A DNA stretch of 64,000 nt, from the NCBI RefSeq assembly GCF_900114035.1, contig NZ_FORP01000016.1, positions 89,717 through 153,716 of the forward strand, in the 5' to 3' direction. Both the position numbers and the translations under genes were made by a program. The notes under the pieces were generated by a model. The model was given only the letters and a program-made list of their open reading frames with translations. It was not told where the DNA came from and did not search any database. Source of the stretch: Amycolatopsis sacchari (GTDB taxonomy: Bacteria > Actinomycetota > Actinomycetes > Mycobacteriales > Pseudonocardiaceae). Positions 7,784 through 16,852 of this stretch are shown one piece after another (positions within the stretch are counted from its first letter, which is position 1; every line of letters starts with the position of its first letter).

Positions 7784-8554
7784 TCAGACCAGCTGGTCGT
7801 GGGTGGCGCCGCGGCACCAGTAGCCCGTGAAGGTGATGTTGCTCTTCGCGATCCCGCGGTCGTTCACGAGGTGCCGCCGCGCGAACTTGACCATGCCCGC
7901 CTCGCCCGAGATCCAGCCGTAAGGGGTCCCTTCGGGGAGCCGCGCCATGCGGACCGCGTTCAGCACCGCCTGGCCGTGCGCCTGCGCGCCCCGGTGCAGC
8001 CAGTGCACCTCGACGTTCCCGAGCGTGGTGAACCGCTGCTGCTCGGCGGGGCTCGGCACCTCGATGTACGCGTGCGCCACCGCTCCCGGCGAAAGCCGCT
8101 CCAGGATCGCGCCGATCGCGGGCAGTGCGGTCTCGTCACCGATGAGGAGCTGGTAGTCCGTGCCCGCGGGGACCGTGTGCAGCCCGCCCGTGCCGAGCAG
8201 CGCGATCGTCTGCCCCGGCCGCGCGCTCAGCGCCCAGCGGCTCGCCGGGCCGGTGTCGCCGTGCAGCACGAAGTCGATGTCCAGCTCCGTACCCCGGTGC
8301 GCGCGCACGGTGTACGTGCGGATCGGCGGCCTGATCTCCTCCGGCATGCCCAGGTAGTTCTGGTACCACGAGTCGCACAGCATGTCCGGCAGCTCCGGGC
8401 GCTCCTGGCCCGCCAGCGGGAAGAACAGCTTCACGTAGGCGTCCGGGCACGTCGCGGTCAGCCCGCGCAGGCCCTCGCCGGTGAAGCTGATCCGCGCCAT
8501 GTGCGGGCTGAGCCGGCGCACCCGCGCCACCTGGATCTCGCAGAAGACCGCCAC
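7784..8554 (-). CDS. siderophore-interacting protein (FAD/NAD(P)H ferric-siderophore reductase)
   Basis: A 256-residue SIP-family flavoprotein. RISFTGEGLRGL opens the FAD-binding barrel, IRTYTVRAHR is the flavin-binding RxYTxR motif, HGDTGPASRWA follows, and LLIGDETALPAIGAIL starts the NAD(P)H-binding half. The C-terminal GYWCRGATHD is also typical. It should release iron from imported ferric siderophores by reduction in the cytoplasm. It starts with GTG and has almost no ribosome-binding site. An iron-regulator half-box sits immediately upstream, fitting an iron-repressed and perhaps leaderless transcript. It is a single gene. Confidence 0.92.
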   Translation of the reverse strand: MAVFCEIQVARVRRLSPHMARISFTGEGLRGLTATCPDAYVKLFFPLAGQERPELPDMLCDSWYQNYLGMPEEIRPPIRTYTVRAHRGTELDIDFVLHGDTGPASRWALSARPGQTIALLGTGGLHTVPAGTDYQLLIGDETALPAIGAILERLSPGAVAHAYIEVPSPAEQQRFTTLGNVEVHWLHRGAQAHGQAVLNAVRMARLPEGTPYGWISGEAGMVKFARRHLVNDRGIAKSNITFTGYWCRGATHDQLV

Positions 8555-8560
8555 GAAGGG

Positions 8561-8573
8561 AAGGCTAACCTAA
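8561..8573 (-). promoter_or_regulatory. IdeR/DmdR-type iron box
   Basis: Read on the minus strand, TTAGGTTAGCCTT lies 7 bp before the SIP start codon. Its first nine bases equal the left half of the actinobacterial IdeR/DmdR1 consensus TTAGGTTAGGCTAACCTAA. The right half is degenerate. The context of an iron-acquisition gene supports it. Confidence 0.7.
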
Positions 8574-8602
8574 ACACTCATGCGGGAAAAGGGTAGCCCC
8601 GC

Positions 8603-8890
8603 TCACACGCGCCAGCGGTACGCCCGGAGGTCGACCTTCTGCCCGTCCGCGAGCACGCCCTCCGCCCGCAGCAGCTCCAGCTGCCGGTGCGCGAGGTGCG
8701 GCGCCGGGGTGCCGTCGGCACGCAGGATCCGGTGCCACGGCAGGTCGTGCCCGTCCTCCCGCAGCACCCGGCCGACCAGACGAGGGGTGGACGCGCCCGC
8801 GATCGCCGCGATGTCGCCGTACGTCGCGACCCGCCCCGGCGGGACCGACGCGATCACGTCACGCACCCGCTCGTGCAGCTGCTCGTCCAC
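8603..8890 (-). CDS. alkyltransferase-like protein (ATL, MGMT-family DNA-binding protein without alkyl acceptor)
   Basis: A 95-residue protein with the MGMT DNA-binding fold (VPPGRVATYGDIAAIAG, then PRLVGRVLR). The acceptor motif PCHR is replaced by LPWHRI, so the catalytic cysteine is tryptophan. Such ATL proteins bind O6-alkylguanine without repairing it and pass it to nucleotide excision repair. GTG at 8890 has TAGGTT 7 nt upstream (8898-8903 on the minus strand) and no clear ribosome-binding site, so it may be leaderless. It faces adnA; in M. tuberculosis an ATL gene (Rv3204) also lies next to adnAB. Confidence 0.88.
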   Translation of the reverse strand: MDEQLHERVRDVIASVPPGRVATYGDIAAIAGASTPRLVGRVLREDGHDLPWHRILRADGTPAPHLAHRQLELLRAEGVLADGQKVDLRAYRWRV

Positions 8891-8954
8891 GGAATCGAAC
8901 CTACCCGCGTGCCGCTGCACGGGGGCACCCACCGGACATGATTCCCTTGCACCC

Positions 8955-11900
8955 ATGAACGTGCGCGGTTCGGCAGCACGGCGGGCGCGGCTGGTCCGCA
9001 GGCCCGTCGAAGCGCCGCACCCGCACACCTGGGAACCGGACGCCGAAGCGCTCATCCGGAACCCCCGCGGGTTCGTGCGGGTGCTGGGCGGCCCGGGCAC
9101 CGGCAAGACGTCCCTGCTCGCCAGCACCGTCGCGAGCCGCATCGACGCCGGGACCGATCCGGAAAGCCTGCTGGTGCTGACCACGTCACGCCGCGCCGCC
9201 GACGCGCTGCGCGCCGACATCACGCGCCGCGTCACGACCGGTGCCGACGGCCGCACGATCCGTGAACCCATCGTCCGCACCGTGCACTCCTACGCGTTCG
9301 CGTTGCTGCGCCTGCAGGCAGGCGCGCAGGACGTCCCGCCGCCGCGGCTGCTGTCCAGTCCGGAACAGGACGTCGTCGTGCGTGAGCTGCTCGCCGGCGA
9401 CCTGGAGCAGGGCGCGCCGGACTGGCCGGAGCAACTGCGTCCCGCGCTGGCCGTGCCCGGGTTCGCCGAGGAGCTGCGCGACCTGATCCTGCGCGCCGCC
9501 GAACGCGGGCTCGGCCCGGACGACCTCGTGAAGCTCGGCCGCCGCACCGACCGGCCGCAGTGGGTGGCGGCGGGCGTGTTCTGGCGCCAGTACGAGGAGG
9601 TCACCATCCTGTCGAGCGCCGGCGGCGCGCCCGCGCTCGACGCGGCGGAGCTGGTGGCGAACGCCCTCGTCGAGATGGAGGGCGATCCCGATCTCCTCAC
9701 GCGCGAGCAGGCGCGGATCCGGCACGTGTTCGTCGACGACGCGCAGCACCTGGACCACCTGCAGTTCCGGCTGCTGCGGCTGCTCGGCTCGGCGGCGGAG
9801 GACTTCGTCGTGGCCGGTGACCCGGACCAGGCCGTGTTCTCCTTCCGTGGTGCGGATCCGGCGCTGCTCGCGGACGCGGACGACGGGGAACGCACGATCG
9901 TCCTCGGTCACGCGCACCGGATGAGCTTCGAGGTGCACAACGCCGTGACGCGGCTGGCCCGCACGCTCCCCGGCGCGAACGCGCACCGCATCACGAATCC
10001 CAGGCCCCGCAGCCGGGGCGCGGTGAAGGTGCGGCTGCTGCCGACACCGTCGGCGGAGGCGAGCTGGATCGCCGACCAGCTGCGCCGCGCGCACCTGACC
10101 GACGGCGTGCCGTGGTCGGAGATGGCGGTGCTGGTGCGCTCGCCCGGCCGGTCTTTTCCCGTGCTGCAACGGGCTTTGCGGGCGGCGGGCGTGCCGATCG
10201 CGTCTGCGGCGGAGGAGCTGCCGCTCGCCAAGCAGCCCGCGGTGCGACCGCTGCTGGCGATCCTGCGCGTCGCGGCCGATCCGGAGACGCTGGACGTCGA
10301 CACCGCCGAAATGCTGCTGTCGTCGTCGCTCGGCGGCGCCGACCCGCTCGCGCTGCGCCGCATGCGCCGCGGGCTGAGGCGGCTGGAACTGGCCGCGGGC
10401 GGACAGCGCTCCAGTGACGAACTGCTGCTGGAAGTGTTGCGGGACAACGACAAGCTCACGGGCCTCGCCGCCGCCGAGGCCGCGCCGATCCAGCGCGTCG
10501 GCGGTCTGCTGCACGTGACCGCGACGGCGATCCGGCGGGGTGCGCCCGTCGAGCAGGTGCTGTGGGAGCTGTGGCGGGAGAGCGGGCTGCAGCAGCGGCT
10601 GGTGCGGCAGTCCGCGCGGGGTGGCACGCTGGGCTCGCAGGCCGATCGCGACCTCGACGCGATCGTGGCGTTGTTCCACGCCGCCGGCCGCTACACCGAC
10701 CGGCTGCCCAAGGCCGGGGTGGCGGCCTTCGCGGACTACCTGTCGTCGCAGAACATCGCCGGGGACAGCCTCGCGCCCGTCGCGGCCCGCGGCGAAGGCG
10801 TCTCGATGCTCACCGCACACGGCGCCGCCGGTCGCGAGTGGACGGTCGTGGCCGTCGCCGGGGTGCAGGAGGGCAGCTGGCCGGACCTGCGCCTGCGGGG
10901 ATCGCTGCTGGGTGTGGAACGGCTCGTCGACCTGCTGTCCGGTGTGGACGGTGATGGGGTTTCGGCGACAGCGCCGATCCTCGCCGAGGAGCGCCGGTTG
11001 TTCTACGTCGCTGCGAGCCGTGCGCGCCACACCCTGCTCGTCAGTGCCGTGGCGGGTGAGGACGAGCAGCCGTCGCGGTTCCTGGACGACATCGAGCCCA
11101 ACAACGCGGACGAGTCTGGGACCGACTCGCGCATGAAGCCGCCGGGTCGCTCGCTCGTGCTGGCGGAGCTGGTGGGTGAGCTGCGCAACGCGGTGTGTGA
11201 CGCCAAAACCGAACCCGAGCGCCGAGCCCGCGCCGCCCGTCAGCTCGCCCGGCTCGCGGAGGCCGGGGTGCCAGGCGCCCATCCCGGTTCGTGGTACGGC
11301 GTCGCCGACGTCTCGTCCGAGGATCCGTTGTACGGCACGGGTGACGTCGTCCGCATCTCGCCGTCTACTGTGGACACCCTGGTCAAGTGCCCGCTGCGAT
11401 GGCTGATCGAGCGGCACGGCGGGAGCGACCCGGCGCAGCTCGCGGCGATCACCGGCACGCTCGTGCACGGGCTCGCGCAGGCGGCCGCGAGCGGGCTGGA
11501 CGACCAGGGCCTGCGGCAGGCGCTCGACGAGGCCTGGGCGAAGGTGGACGCCGGTGCCCCGTGGTTCTCCCGCCGCGAGCGCAACCGCGTGGAGCAGATG
11601 GTGCGCAACTTCCTGTCCTGGCTGGAAACCAGCCGTCAGGAGCTGGTGCAGCTCGGCGTGGAGCAGGACATCGAGGTCGAGGTGCCGATGGGCGAGGACG
11701 GCATGCTCGTCCGGCTGCGCGGGCGGATCGACCGCCTGGAGTCCGACAAGGACGGCCGTCCCGTCATCGTCGACCTCAAGACCGGCAAGACACCGGTCAG
11801 CGCGAACGACGCCGAACTGCACCCGCAGCTGGCCGCGTACCAGCTTTCCGTGCTGCTGGGCGCTTTCGGCGAGGGCAAGCAGCCGGGCGGCGCGCGGCTG

Positions 11901-12122
11901 GTCTACCTCGCCAAGTCCCACAACAAGACCGGCGCGACGCAGCGCGAGCAGCCTCCGCTGGACGAGGACAGCGGCAAGCGCTGGCTCGAACTCGTCCGCG
12001 AGGTTGCCACTTCGGCCACCGGCCCGGAGTACCAGGCGAACGAGAACATCGACTGCGACCGTTGCCCGGCCAAGGGATCGTGCCCCCTGCGGCCGGAGGG
12101 GCGGCAGGTGACCGGCGGATGA
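8955..12122 (+). CDS. adnA: AdnA subunit of the AdnAB helicase-nuclease
   Basis: A 1055-residue SF1/UvrD-like motor fused to a C-terminal RecB-type nuclease. The P-loop GGPGTGKTS has Lys51, and a second motif GDPDQAVFSFRGADP follows. The Walker B stretch reads FVDDAQ (Asp261-Asp262), not the active DExQ, consistent with AdnA being the weak motor. The nuclease core is IVDLKTGKTPV. The cysteines of LVKCPLRW and CDRCPAKGSC can hold an AddB-like 4Fe-4S cluster. AdnAB resects double-strand breaks in mycobacteria and relatives. ATG at 8955 matches the usual family length. The stop overlaps adnB (ATGA). Confidence 0.95.
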   Translation: MNVRGSAARRARLVRRPVEAPHPHTWEPDAEALIRNPRGFVRVLGGPGTGKTSLLASTVASRIDAGTDPESLLVLTTSRRAADALRADITRRVTTGADGRTIREPIVRTVHSYAFALLRLQAGAQDVPPPRLLSSPEQDVVVRELLAGDLEQGAPDWPEQLRPALAVPGFAEELRDLILRAAERGLGPDDLVKLGRRTDRPQWVAAGVFWRQYEEVTILSSAGGAPALDAAELVANALVEMEGDPDLLTREQARIRHVFVDDAQHLDHLQFRLLRLLGSAAEDFVVAGDPDQAVFSFRGADPALLADADDGERTIVLGHAHRMSFEVHNAVTRLARTLPGANAHRITNPRPRSRGAVKVRLLPTPSAEASWIADQLRRAHLTDGVPWSEMAVLVRSPGRSFPVLQRALRAAGVPIASAAEELPLAKQPAVRPLLAILRVAADPETLDVDTAEMLLSSSLGGADPLALRRMRRGLRRLELAAGGQRSSDELLLEVLRDNDKLTGLAAAEAAPIQRVGGLLHVTATAIRRGAPVEQVLWELWRESGLQQRLVRQSARGGTLGSQADRDLDAIVALFHAAGRYTDRLPKAGVAAFADYLSSQNIAGDSLAPVAARGEGVSMLTAHGAAGREWTVVAVAGVQEGSWPDLRLRGSLLGVERLVDLLSGVDGDGVSATAPILAEERRLFYVAASRARHTLLVSAVAGEDEQPSRFLDDIEPNNADESGTDSRMKPPGRSLVLAELVGELRNAVCDAKTEPERRARAARQLARLAEAGVPGAHPGSWYGVADVSSEDPLYGTGDVVRISPSTVDTLVKCPLRWLIERHGGSDPAQLAAITGTLVHGLAQAAASGLDDQGLRQALDEAWAKVDAGAPWFSRRERNRVEQMVRNFLSWLETSRQELVQLGVEQDIEVEVPMGEDGMLVRLRGRIDRLESDKDGRPVIVDLKTGKTPVSANDAELHPQLAAYQLSVLLGAFGEGKQPGGARLVYLAKSHNKTGATQREQPPLDEDSGKRWLELVREVATSATGPEYQANENIDCDRCPAKGSCPLRPEGRQVTGG

Positions 12123-15100
12123 CGCACGTCAGCCCGGCCGAGCTGGCGGCCGCGCTCGGCCTGCACCCGCCCACGCCCGAGCAGGCCGCCGTGATCGCCG
12201 CCCCGATCGAGCCCGCGCTCGTCGTCGCCGGCGCCGGCGCGGGCAAGACCGAGACGATGGCCGCGCGGGTCGTGTGGCTGGTGGCCAACGGCGTCGTGAC
12301 GCCGGAACGCGTGCTGGGCCTCACCTTCACCCGCAAAGCGGCGCGTCAGCTGGCCGAACGCGTGCGGGCACGGCTGCGGAGGCTCGCCGGTTCGGGGCTG
12401 CTGGACCGCGTCGATCCCGGCGGCGGTCTGCGTGCGGCGGTGGTCGCGGGCGAGCCGACGGTGCTGACTTACCACGCGTACGCCGGGCGGTTGCTGTCCG
12501 AGCACGGTCTGCGGTTGCCGGTGCAGCCCGGGGTGCGGCTGCTGTCGGAGACGTCGTCGTGGCAGCTCGCGCACCGTGTTGTGTCCACTTGGGACGGTGA
12601 CTTGGACACCGATCGCGTGCCCGCGTCCGTGACCGCGCAGCTGCTCGCGCTCGCGGGGGAGCTCGGCGAGCACCTGGTCACCGAGCAGCAGCTCGCCGAC
12701 TACAGCACCTGGCTGTGTGAGCTGATCGAGACAGCGCCGCGGGCGAAGGGGCAGCGGGCCGCGTTGCCCAAGGCGCTGGCGGAAATCGCGGCCGCGCAAC
12801 GGTTCCGGCTGTCCCTGATCCCGCTCATCGAGAGCTACCACCGCCGCAAGCGCGCGGAGGGCGCGCTGGACTTCGCCGACCAGATGTCGCTGGCCGCGCA
12901 GCTCGCGAGCGATCACCCGGAGGTCGCGCGCGGGGAGCGCGACCGTTACGGCGCCGTGCTGCTCGACGAGTACCAGGACACCGGGCACGCTCAGAGAGTG
13001 CTCCTGAGGGCGCTGTTCGGCGGTGTCGAGCTGTATCGAAACCAGCCCCCTGGCGGGGGCCCACCCCCTCCTCCGCCTCTGCCGGTGACCGCGGTGGGCG
13101 ACCCGGCGCAGGCGATCTACGGCTGGCGCGGCGCGAGCGCGGCGAACCTGCCCCGGTTCACCACGGACTTCCCCCGCCGCGACGGCGATCGCCTCGCGCC
13201 CGCGCGGGAGTACGGGCTGCTCACCAGCTTCCGCAACCCACCCGAGGTGCTCACGCTCGCCAACGGGATGGCCGAACCGCTGCGGGCGCGCGGGCTCGGC
13301 GTGGAACGGCTGCGGGCCAGGGATGGTGCGGGCCCGGCGGACATCGAGTACGCGCTGCTGACCGACATCCGCGTCGAACGCGAGTGGGTCGCCGACGCGG
13401 TGGCCCAGCGCTGGTACGCCCACCTCGACGCGAACGGCAGCCCGCCCACGGCGGCGGTGTTGGTGCGACGGCGTGCCGACATGGCGCCGATCGCCGCGGA
13501 ACTGCGGGCCCGCGGGCTGCCGGTCGAGGTCGTGGGCCTGGGCGGGTTGCTCGACGAGCCCGAGGTCGCCGACCTCGTGGCCACCCTGCGGGTGCTGGCC
13601 GATCCGCTCGCCGGCACCGCCGCCGCGCGGCTGCTGACCGGTGCCCGGTGGCGCCTGTCCGCGTCGGACCTCGCGGCGTTGTGGCGGCGCGCCAACGAGA
13701 TCGCCGCCCCGCCGCCGACAGCCGAATCCACAGTGGACGAGTTGTTCGTCGAACGCGCGGAGCAGACCGGGCTCGTGGACGCGCTGGACGACCCCGGTGA
13801 CCCGGCCAGCTACTCGCCGGAGGGTTACGAGCGCATCCGGAAGATCGCGGCCGAGCTGTCCGGGTTGCGGCGCCGGCTGGACCAGTCACTGCCCGAGCTG
13901 GTGGCGGACGTGGAGCGCACGATGCTGCTCGACGTCGAATCGCTGGCGCGGCCGGGCGGCGCGGGGCGCGCGCACCTGGACGCCTTCGCCGACGTGGTGG
14001 CGGATTTCGCCGAGACCTCACCGGACGCCACACTGATGTCCTTTGTGGACTACCTGATGACCGCCGCGCACGCCGAGGACGGGCTGACGCCCGGCGAGGT
14101 CGAGGTGCTGCCCGACCGCGTGCAGGTGCTGACCGCGCACTCGGCGAAGGGGCTGGAGTGGCAGGTGGTCGCCGTGCCGCACCTGTCGAAGGACGTGTTC
14201 CCCAACAAGCGCCGCTCCTCCTCGTGGCTGCGCACGGTCACGTCCTTGCCCGCGCAGCTGCGGGGTGACGCGCAGGACCTGCCGAAACTGGCGGTGTCCT
14301 CGGGCATGGACCGCAAGGAGATCAGCGAAGCGTTCGAGATCCACGAGCAGAGCTTCGTCGAGCGGGAGGCCGACGAGGAACGGCGGCTGTGCTACGTCGC
14401 GCTGACCCGCTCCGAGCACGCGCTGCTGGTGTCCGGGCACTGGTGGAACGAGACCAGCTCGCGGCCGAAGGGCCCGTCGGACTTCCTGACCGAGATCGCG
14501 GAGATGGGCGTCGGCAGGCGTGCGGTGTGGGCCGACGAACCGGCGGAGGACGAGGAGAACCCGCTGGTCACGCAGTCACGCACGGCGCGGTGGCCGGTGG
14601 ATCCGCTGGGCGGGCGGCGGAACGAGGTGGCCGAGGGCGCCGAACTGGTGCTCGCCGCGATGGCGGCCGGGGAGACCGTCGAGGAGGAGGACGACCCGGA
14701 CGGCTGGATCGCCGACACCGACGTGCTGCTCGCGGAACGGGCCGCGGCGGCGAGCGCGGGCGAGGAGGTCGCGCTGCCGGGGCAGCTGTCGGTGAGCCAG
14801 CTCGTGGAGCTGGCGGGCGATCCGGGCGGGCTGGCGCGGCGGCTGCGGCGGCCGTTGCCCGTGCCGCCCAACACCTTTGCCCGCCGGGGCACCGCTTTCC
14901 ACGGCTGGCTCGAACGGCGGTTCGCGGGAGAGCGCTTGCTGGAGCTGGAGGACCTGCCCGGCGCGGCGGACGAGGGTGCCGCCCCCGACGAAGCGCTCGA
15001 CGAGCTGCGGGCAGCGTTCGAGGCGAGCGGCTGGGCGGTGCGGACGCCGCACGAGGTCGAGGTGCCGTTCTCCACGGAGATCGACGGTGTGCTGGTGCGG

Positions 15101-15370
15101 GGCCGGATGGACGCGGTGTTCGCCGATCCCGACGGCGGCTGGACGGTCGTCGACTGGAAGACCGGCGCGGTGCCCGAACCGGCGCGGCTGAAGGCGCTTT
15201 CAGTGCAGCTGGCGGCGTACCGGCTCGCGTGGGCTTCCCTGTCGGGCACGCCCCTGGACAAGGTGCGTGCGGCGTTCCACTACGTGCGCGACGATGTCAC
15301 CCTGCGCCCGGTGGACCTGCTGGACGCCGAGGGGCTGCGGGACCTGTTGCGCAGCGTGCCGGAGGAGTGA
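12119..15370 (+). CDS. adnB: AdnB subunit of the AdnAB helicase-nuclease
   Basis: A 1083-residue partner of AdnA. Complete SF1 motifs: GAGAGKTETM (Lys43), LTFTRKAARQL, VLLDEYQDT with intact DE, VGDPAQAIYGWRGAS, and LTAHSAKGLEWQVV. The C-terminal RecB-like nuclease has the catalytic VVDWKTG. It should be the main translocating motor and one of the two nucleases of the DNA-end resection machine. Residues about 306-321 (YRNQPPGGG followed by six prolines) are an unusual insert between Walker B and motif III, coded by a GCCCCC/GGGGGC hairpin. ATG at 12119 overlaps the adnA stop. Confidence 0.95.
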   Translation: MTHVSPAELAAALGLHPPTPEQAAVIAAPIEPALVVAGAGAGKTETMAARVVWLVANGVVTPERVLGLTFTRKAARQLAERVRARLRRLAGSGLLDRVDPGGGLRAAVVAGEPTVLTYHAYAGRLLSEHGLRLPVQPGVRLLSETSSWQLAHRVVSTWDGDLDTDRVPASVTAQLLALAGELGEHLVTEQQLADYSTWLCELIETAPRAKGQRAALPKALAEIAAAQRFRLSLIPLIESYHRRKRAEGALDFADQMSLAAQLASDHPEVARGERDRYGAVLLDEYQDTGHAQRVLLRALFGGVELYRNQPPGGGPPPPPPLPVTAVGDPAQAIYGWRGASAANLPRFTTDFPRRDGDRLAPAREYGLLTSFRNPPEVLTLANGMAEPLRARGLGVERLRARDGAGPADIEYALLTDIRVEREWVADAVAQRWYAHLDANGSPPTAAVLVRRRADMAPIAAELRARGLPVEVVGLGGLLDEPEVADLVATLRVLADPLAGTAAARLLTGARWRLSASDLAALWRRANEIAAPPPTAESTVDELFVERAEQTGLVDALDDPGDPASYSPEGYERIRKIAAELSGLRRRLDQSLPELVADVERTMLLDVESLARPGGAGRAHLDAFADVVADFAETSPDATLMSFVDYLMTAAHAEDGLTPGEVEVLPDRVQVLTAHSAKGLEWQVVAVPHLSKDVFPNKRRSSSWLRTVTSLPAQLRGDAQDLPKLAVSSGMDRKEISEAFEIHEQSFVEREADEERRLCYVALTRSEHALLVSGHWWNETSSRPKGPSDFLTEIAEMGVGRRAVWADEPAEDEENPLVTQSRTARWPVDPLGGRRNEVAEGAELVLAAMAAGETVEEEDDPDGWIADTDVLLAERAAAASAGEEVALPGQLSVSQLVELAGDPGGLARRLRRPLPVPPNTFARRGTAFHGWLERRFAGERLLELEDLPGAADEGAAPDEALDELRAAFEASGWAVRTPHEVEVPFSTEIDGVLVRGRMDAVFADPDGGWTVVDWKTGAVPEPARLKALSVQLAAYRLAWASLSGTPLDKVRAAFHYVRDDVTLRPVDLLDAEGLRDLLRSVPEE

Positions 15371-15641
15371 GCCGTGTCGATGCCACGACCGGCGCGAAGT
15401 CCGGCCGGAAGCACACGGTGCCGCTGGGCGACCTGAGCGACGACCCCGCGCCGGTCGTCGTGGGGCGATGGGGCGCCGCGGGCCGGAAAACCCCGCGTGG
15501 CTGGCGAACCCGGCTGTCGTGGTCGAGCGCCGCCGCGCGGACGGACGACTGGAACGCGTCGAAACCACGGCCGCCATCGCGGAAGGCGACGAACGCGCGC
15601 GGGGCTGCGGGAGCCGCGCCCGCGACGAAAACCGGTCGTGA
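15367..15641 (+). pseudogene. remnant of a deazaflavin (F420)-dependent nitroreductase-family gene
   Basis: The stretch reads TTGAKSGRKHTVPLGDL and PVVVGRWG in one frame. It then shifts to another frame reading GPENPAWLANPAVVVERR, DGRLERVETTAAIAEGDERA. Together these follow the DUF385/nitroreductase pattern of TGRKSG, then a NPAWxxNLxANP motif, then V(E)V..T.EERA. A frame change near 15470-15490, loss of part of the NPAW loop, a missing N-terminus and an early stop at 15641 indicate decay. It begins on the last codons of adnB, so the original start region is lost or was overwritten. Confidence 0.6.
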
Positions 15642-15694
15642 TGATCGACCGATGACGGTGGCGGCGGGTCGGGGCATCCCATACGATCCGCGGC

Positions 15695-16744
15695 GTGCGT
15701 GCCCCAGTCCGAGCTGACCACTCGCTCGTCGGCGTCATCAGGATGCCGGAGCCGTCGGTCAGCCCGATCCGGTCGATCGCGCGGCGCATCGTCTACGCAC
15801 TGCTCGCGCTCGTCGCGGCGGTGTTCATCGTCTACCTCGGACGGGACGGCTACCGCGACGTCAACGGCGATGGCCTGTCCCTTTTGGACAGCTTCTACTA
15901 CGCGACCGTCTCGCTGTCGACCACCGGCTACGGCGACATCACGCCGGTGACCGCGGGCGCGCGGCTGATCAACGTCCTCGTCGTCACCCCGCTGCGGGTG
16001 CTGTTCCTCATCGTGCTGGTCGGAACGACACTGGAAGTGCTCACCGAACGGTCGCGGCAGGCGTTCCGGATCCAGAAGTGGAGGTCCAAGGTGCGGGACC
16101 ACGTGGTGGTCGTCGGCTTCGGCACGAAGGGCCGCTCGGCGGTCAAGACCCTGCTCGGCGACGAGAACGTCGAGCCGAGCCGGATCGTCGTCGTGGACAC
16201 CGACCAGCAGGCGCTGGACGCGGCCGGCGCGCTCGGCCTCGTCACGGTGCACGGCTCCGCGACGCGGTCGGACGTGCTGCGCGTCGCGGGCGTGCAGCGG
16301 GCCAGGGCGGTGGTGGTCGCCACGAACCGCGACGACTCGGCCGTGCTGGCCACGCTCACCGCGCGGGAGCTGGCGCCGAAGGCCCACATCGTGGCGTCTG
16401 TGCGCGAGGCGGAGAACGTGCACCTGCTCAAGCAGTCCGGCGCTAACCAGGTCGTGGTGTCCAGCGAGACCGCGGGCAGGCTGCTCGGGATGGCCACCTC
16501 GACACCCGTCGTGGTCGACATGGTCGAGGACCTGCTCACCCCCGAGTCCGGGCTGGCGATCGCGGAGCGTGTCGTCGAACCCTCGGAAGAGGGAGGCTCG
16601 CCCCGGCATCTGAGTGACATCGTGCTGGGCGTGGTCCGCGACGGCCAGCTCTACCGCGTCGACTCCCCGCAGGTGGACGCCATCGAACCGGGGGACAGGC
16701 TGCTGTATGTGCGGAAAGTGACGCCCGCTGACCACAACGAGTGA
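15695..16744 (+). CDS. two-helix potassium channel with cytoplasmic TrkA-N (RCK) domain
   Basis: A 349-residue channel. TM1 lies at about residues 28-48. The pore loop has the K+ selectivity filter STTGYGDITP, TM2 follows (VLVVTPLRVLFLIVLVG), then a Rossmann RCK domain (VVVVGFGTKGRSA, VVVDTDQQALDAA) and a C-terminal TrkA-C part. It should pass K+ across the membrane under nucleotide or redox control. GTG at 15695 has TACGAT 7 nt upstream, fitting a leaderless start; an in-frame ATG at 15743 is an alternative. Mycobacteria keep a similar channel gene beside adnAB (Rv3200c). Confidence 0.9.
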   Translation: MRAPVRADHSLVGVIRMPEPSVSPIRSIARRIVYALLALVAAVFIVYLGRDGYRDVNGDGLSLLDSFYYATVSLSTTGYGDITPVTAGARLINVLVVTPLRVLFLIVLVGTTLEVLTERSRQAFRIQKWRSKVRDHVVVVGFGTKGRSAVKTLLGDENVEPSRIVVVDTDQQALDAAGALGLVTVHGSATRSDVLRVAGVQRARAVVVATNRDDSAVLATLTARELAPKAHIVASVREAENVHLLKQSGANQVVVSSETAGRLLGMATSTPVVVDMVEDLLTPESGLAIAERVVEPSEEGGSPRHLSDIVLGVVRDGQLYRVDSPQVDAIEPGDRLLYVRKVTPADHNE

Positions 16745-16852
16745 TAGACGGGGGCCACACCGCTCTCCCTGTGCTTCCCGGGATTTCTCTGGAACCATGG
16801 CCTTCGTGCAGTGCTCCCAGGGTTCCCGCCCGCCTTCCGCACGGGGCGGGGC

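Noticed and set aside
8887..8960. SOS (LexA) box between the ATL gene and adnA
   Set aside because: ATCGAAC at 8894-8900 gives only half of TCGAACn4GTTCGA; the right half is missing.
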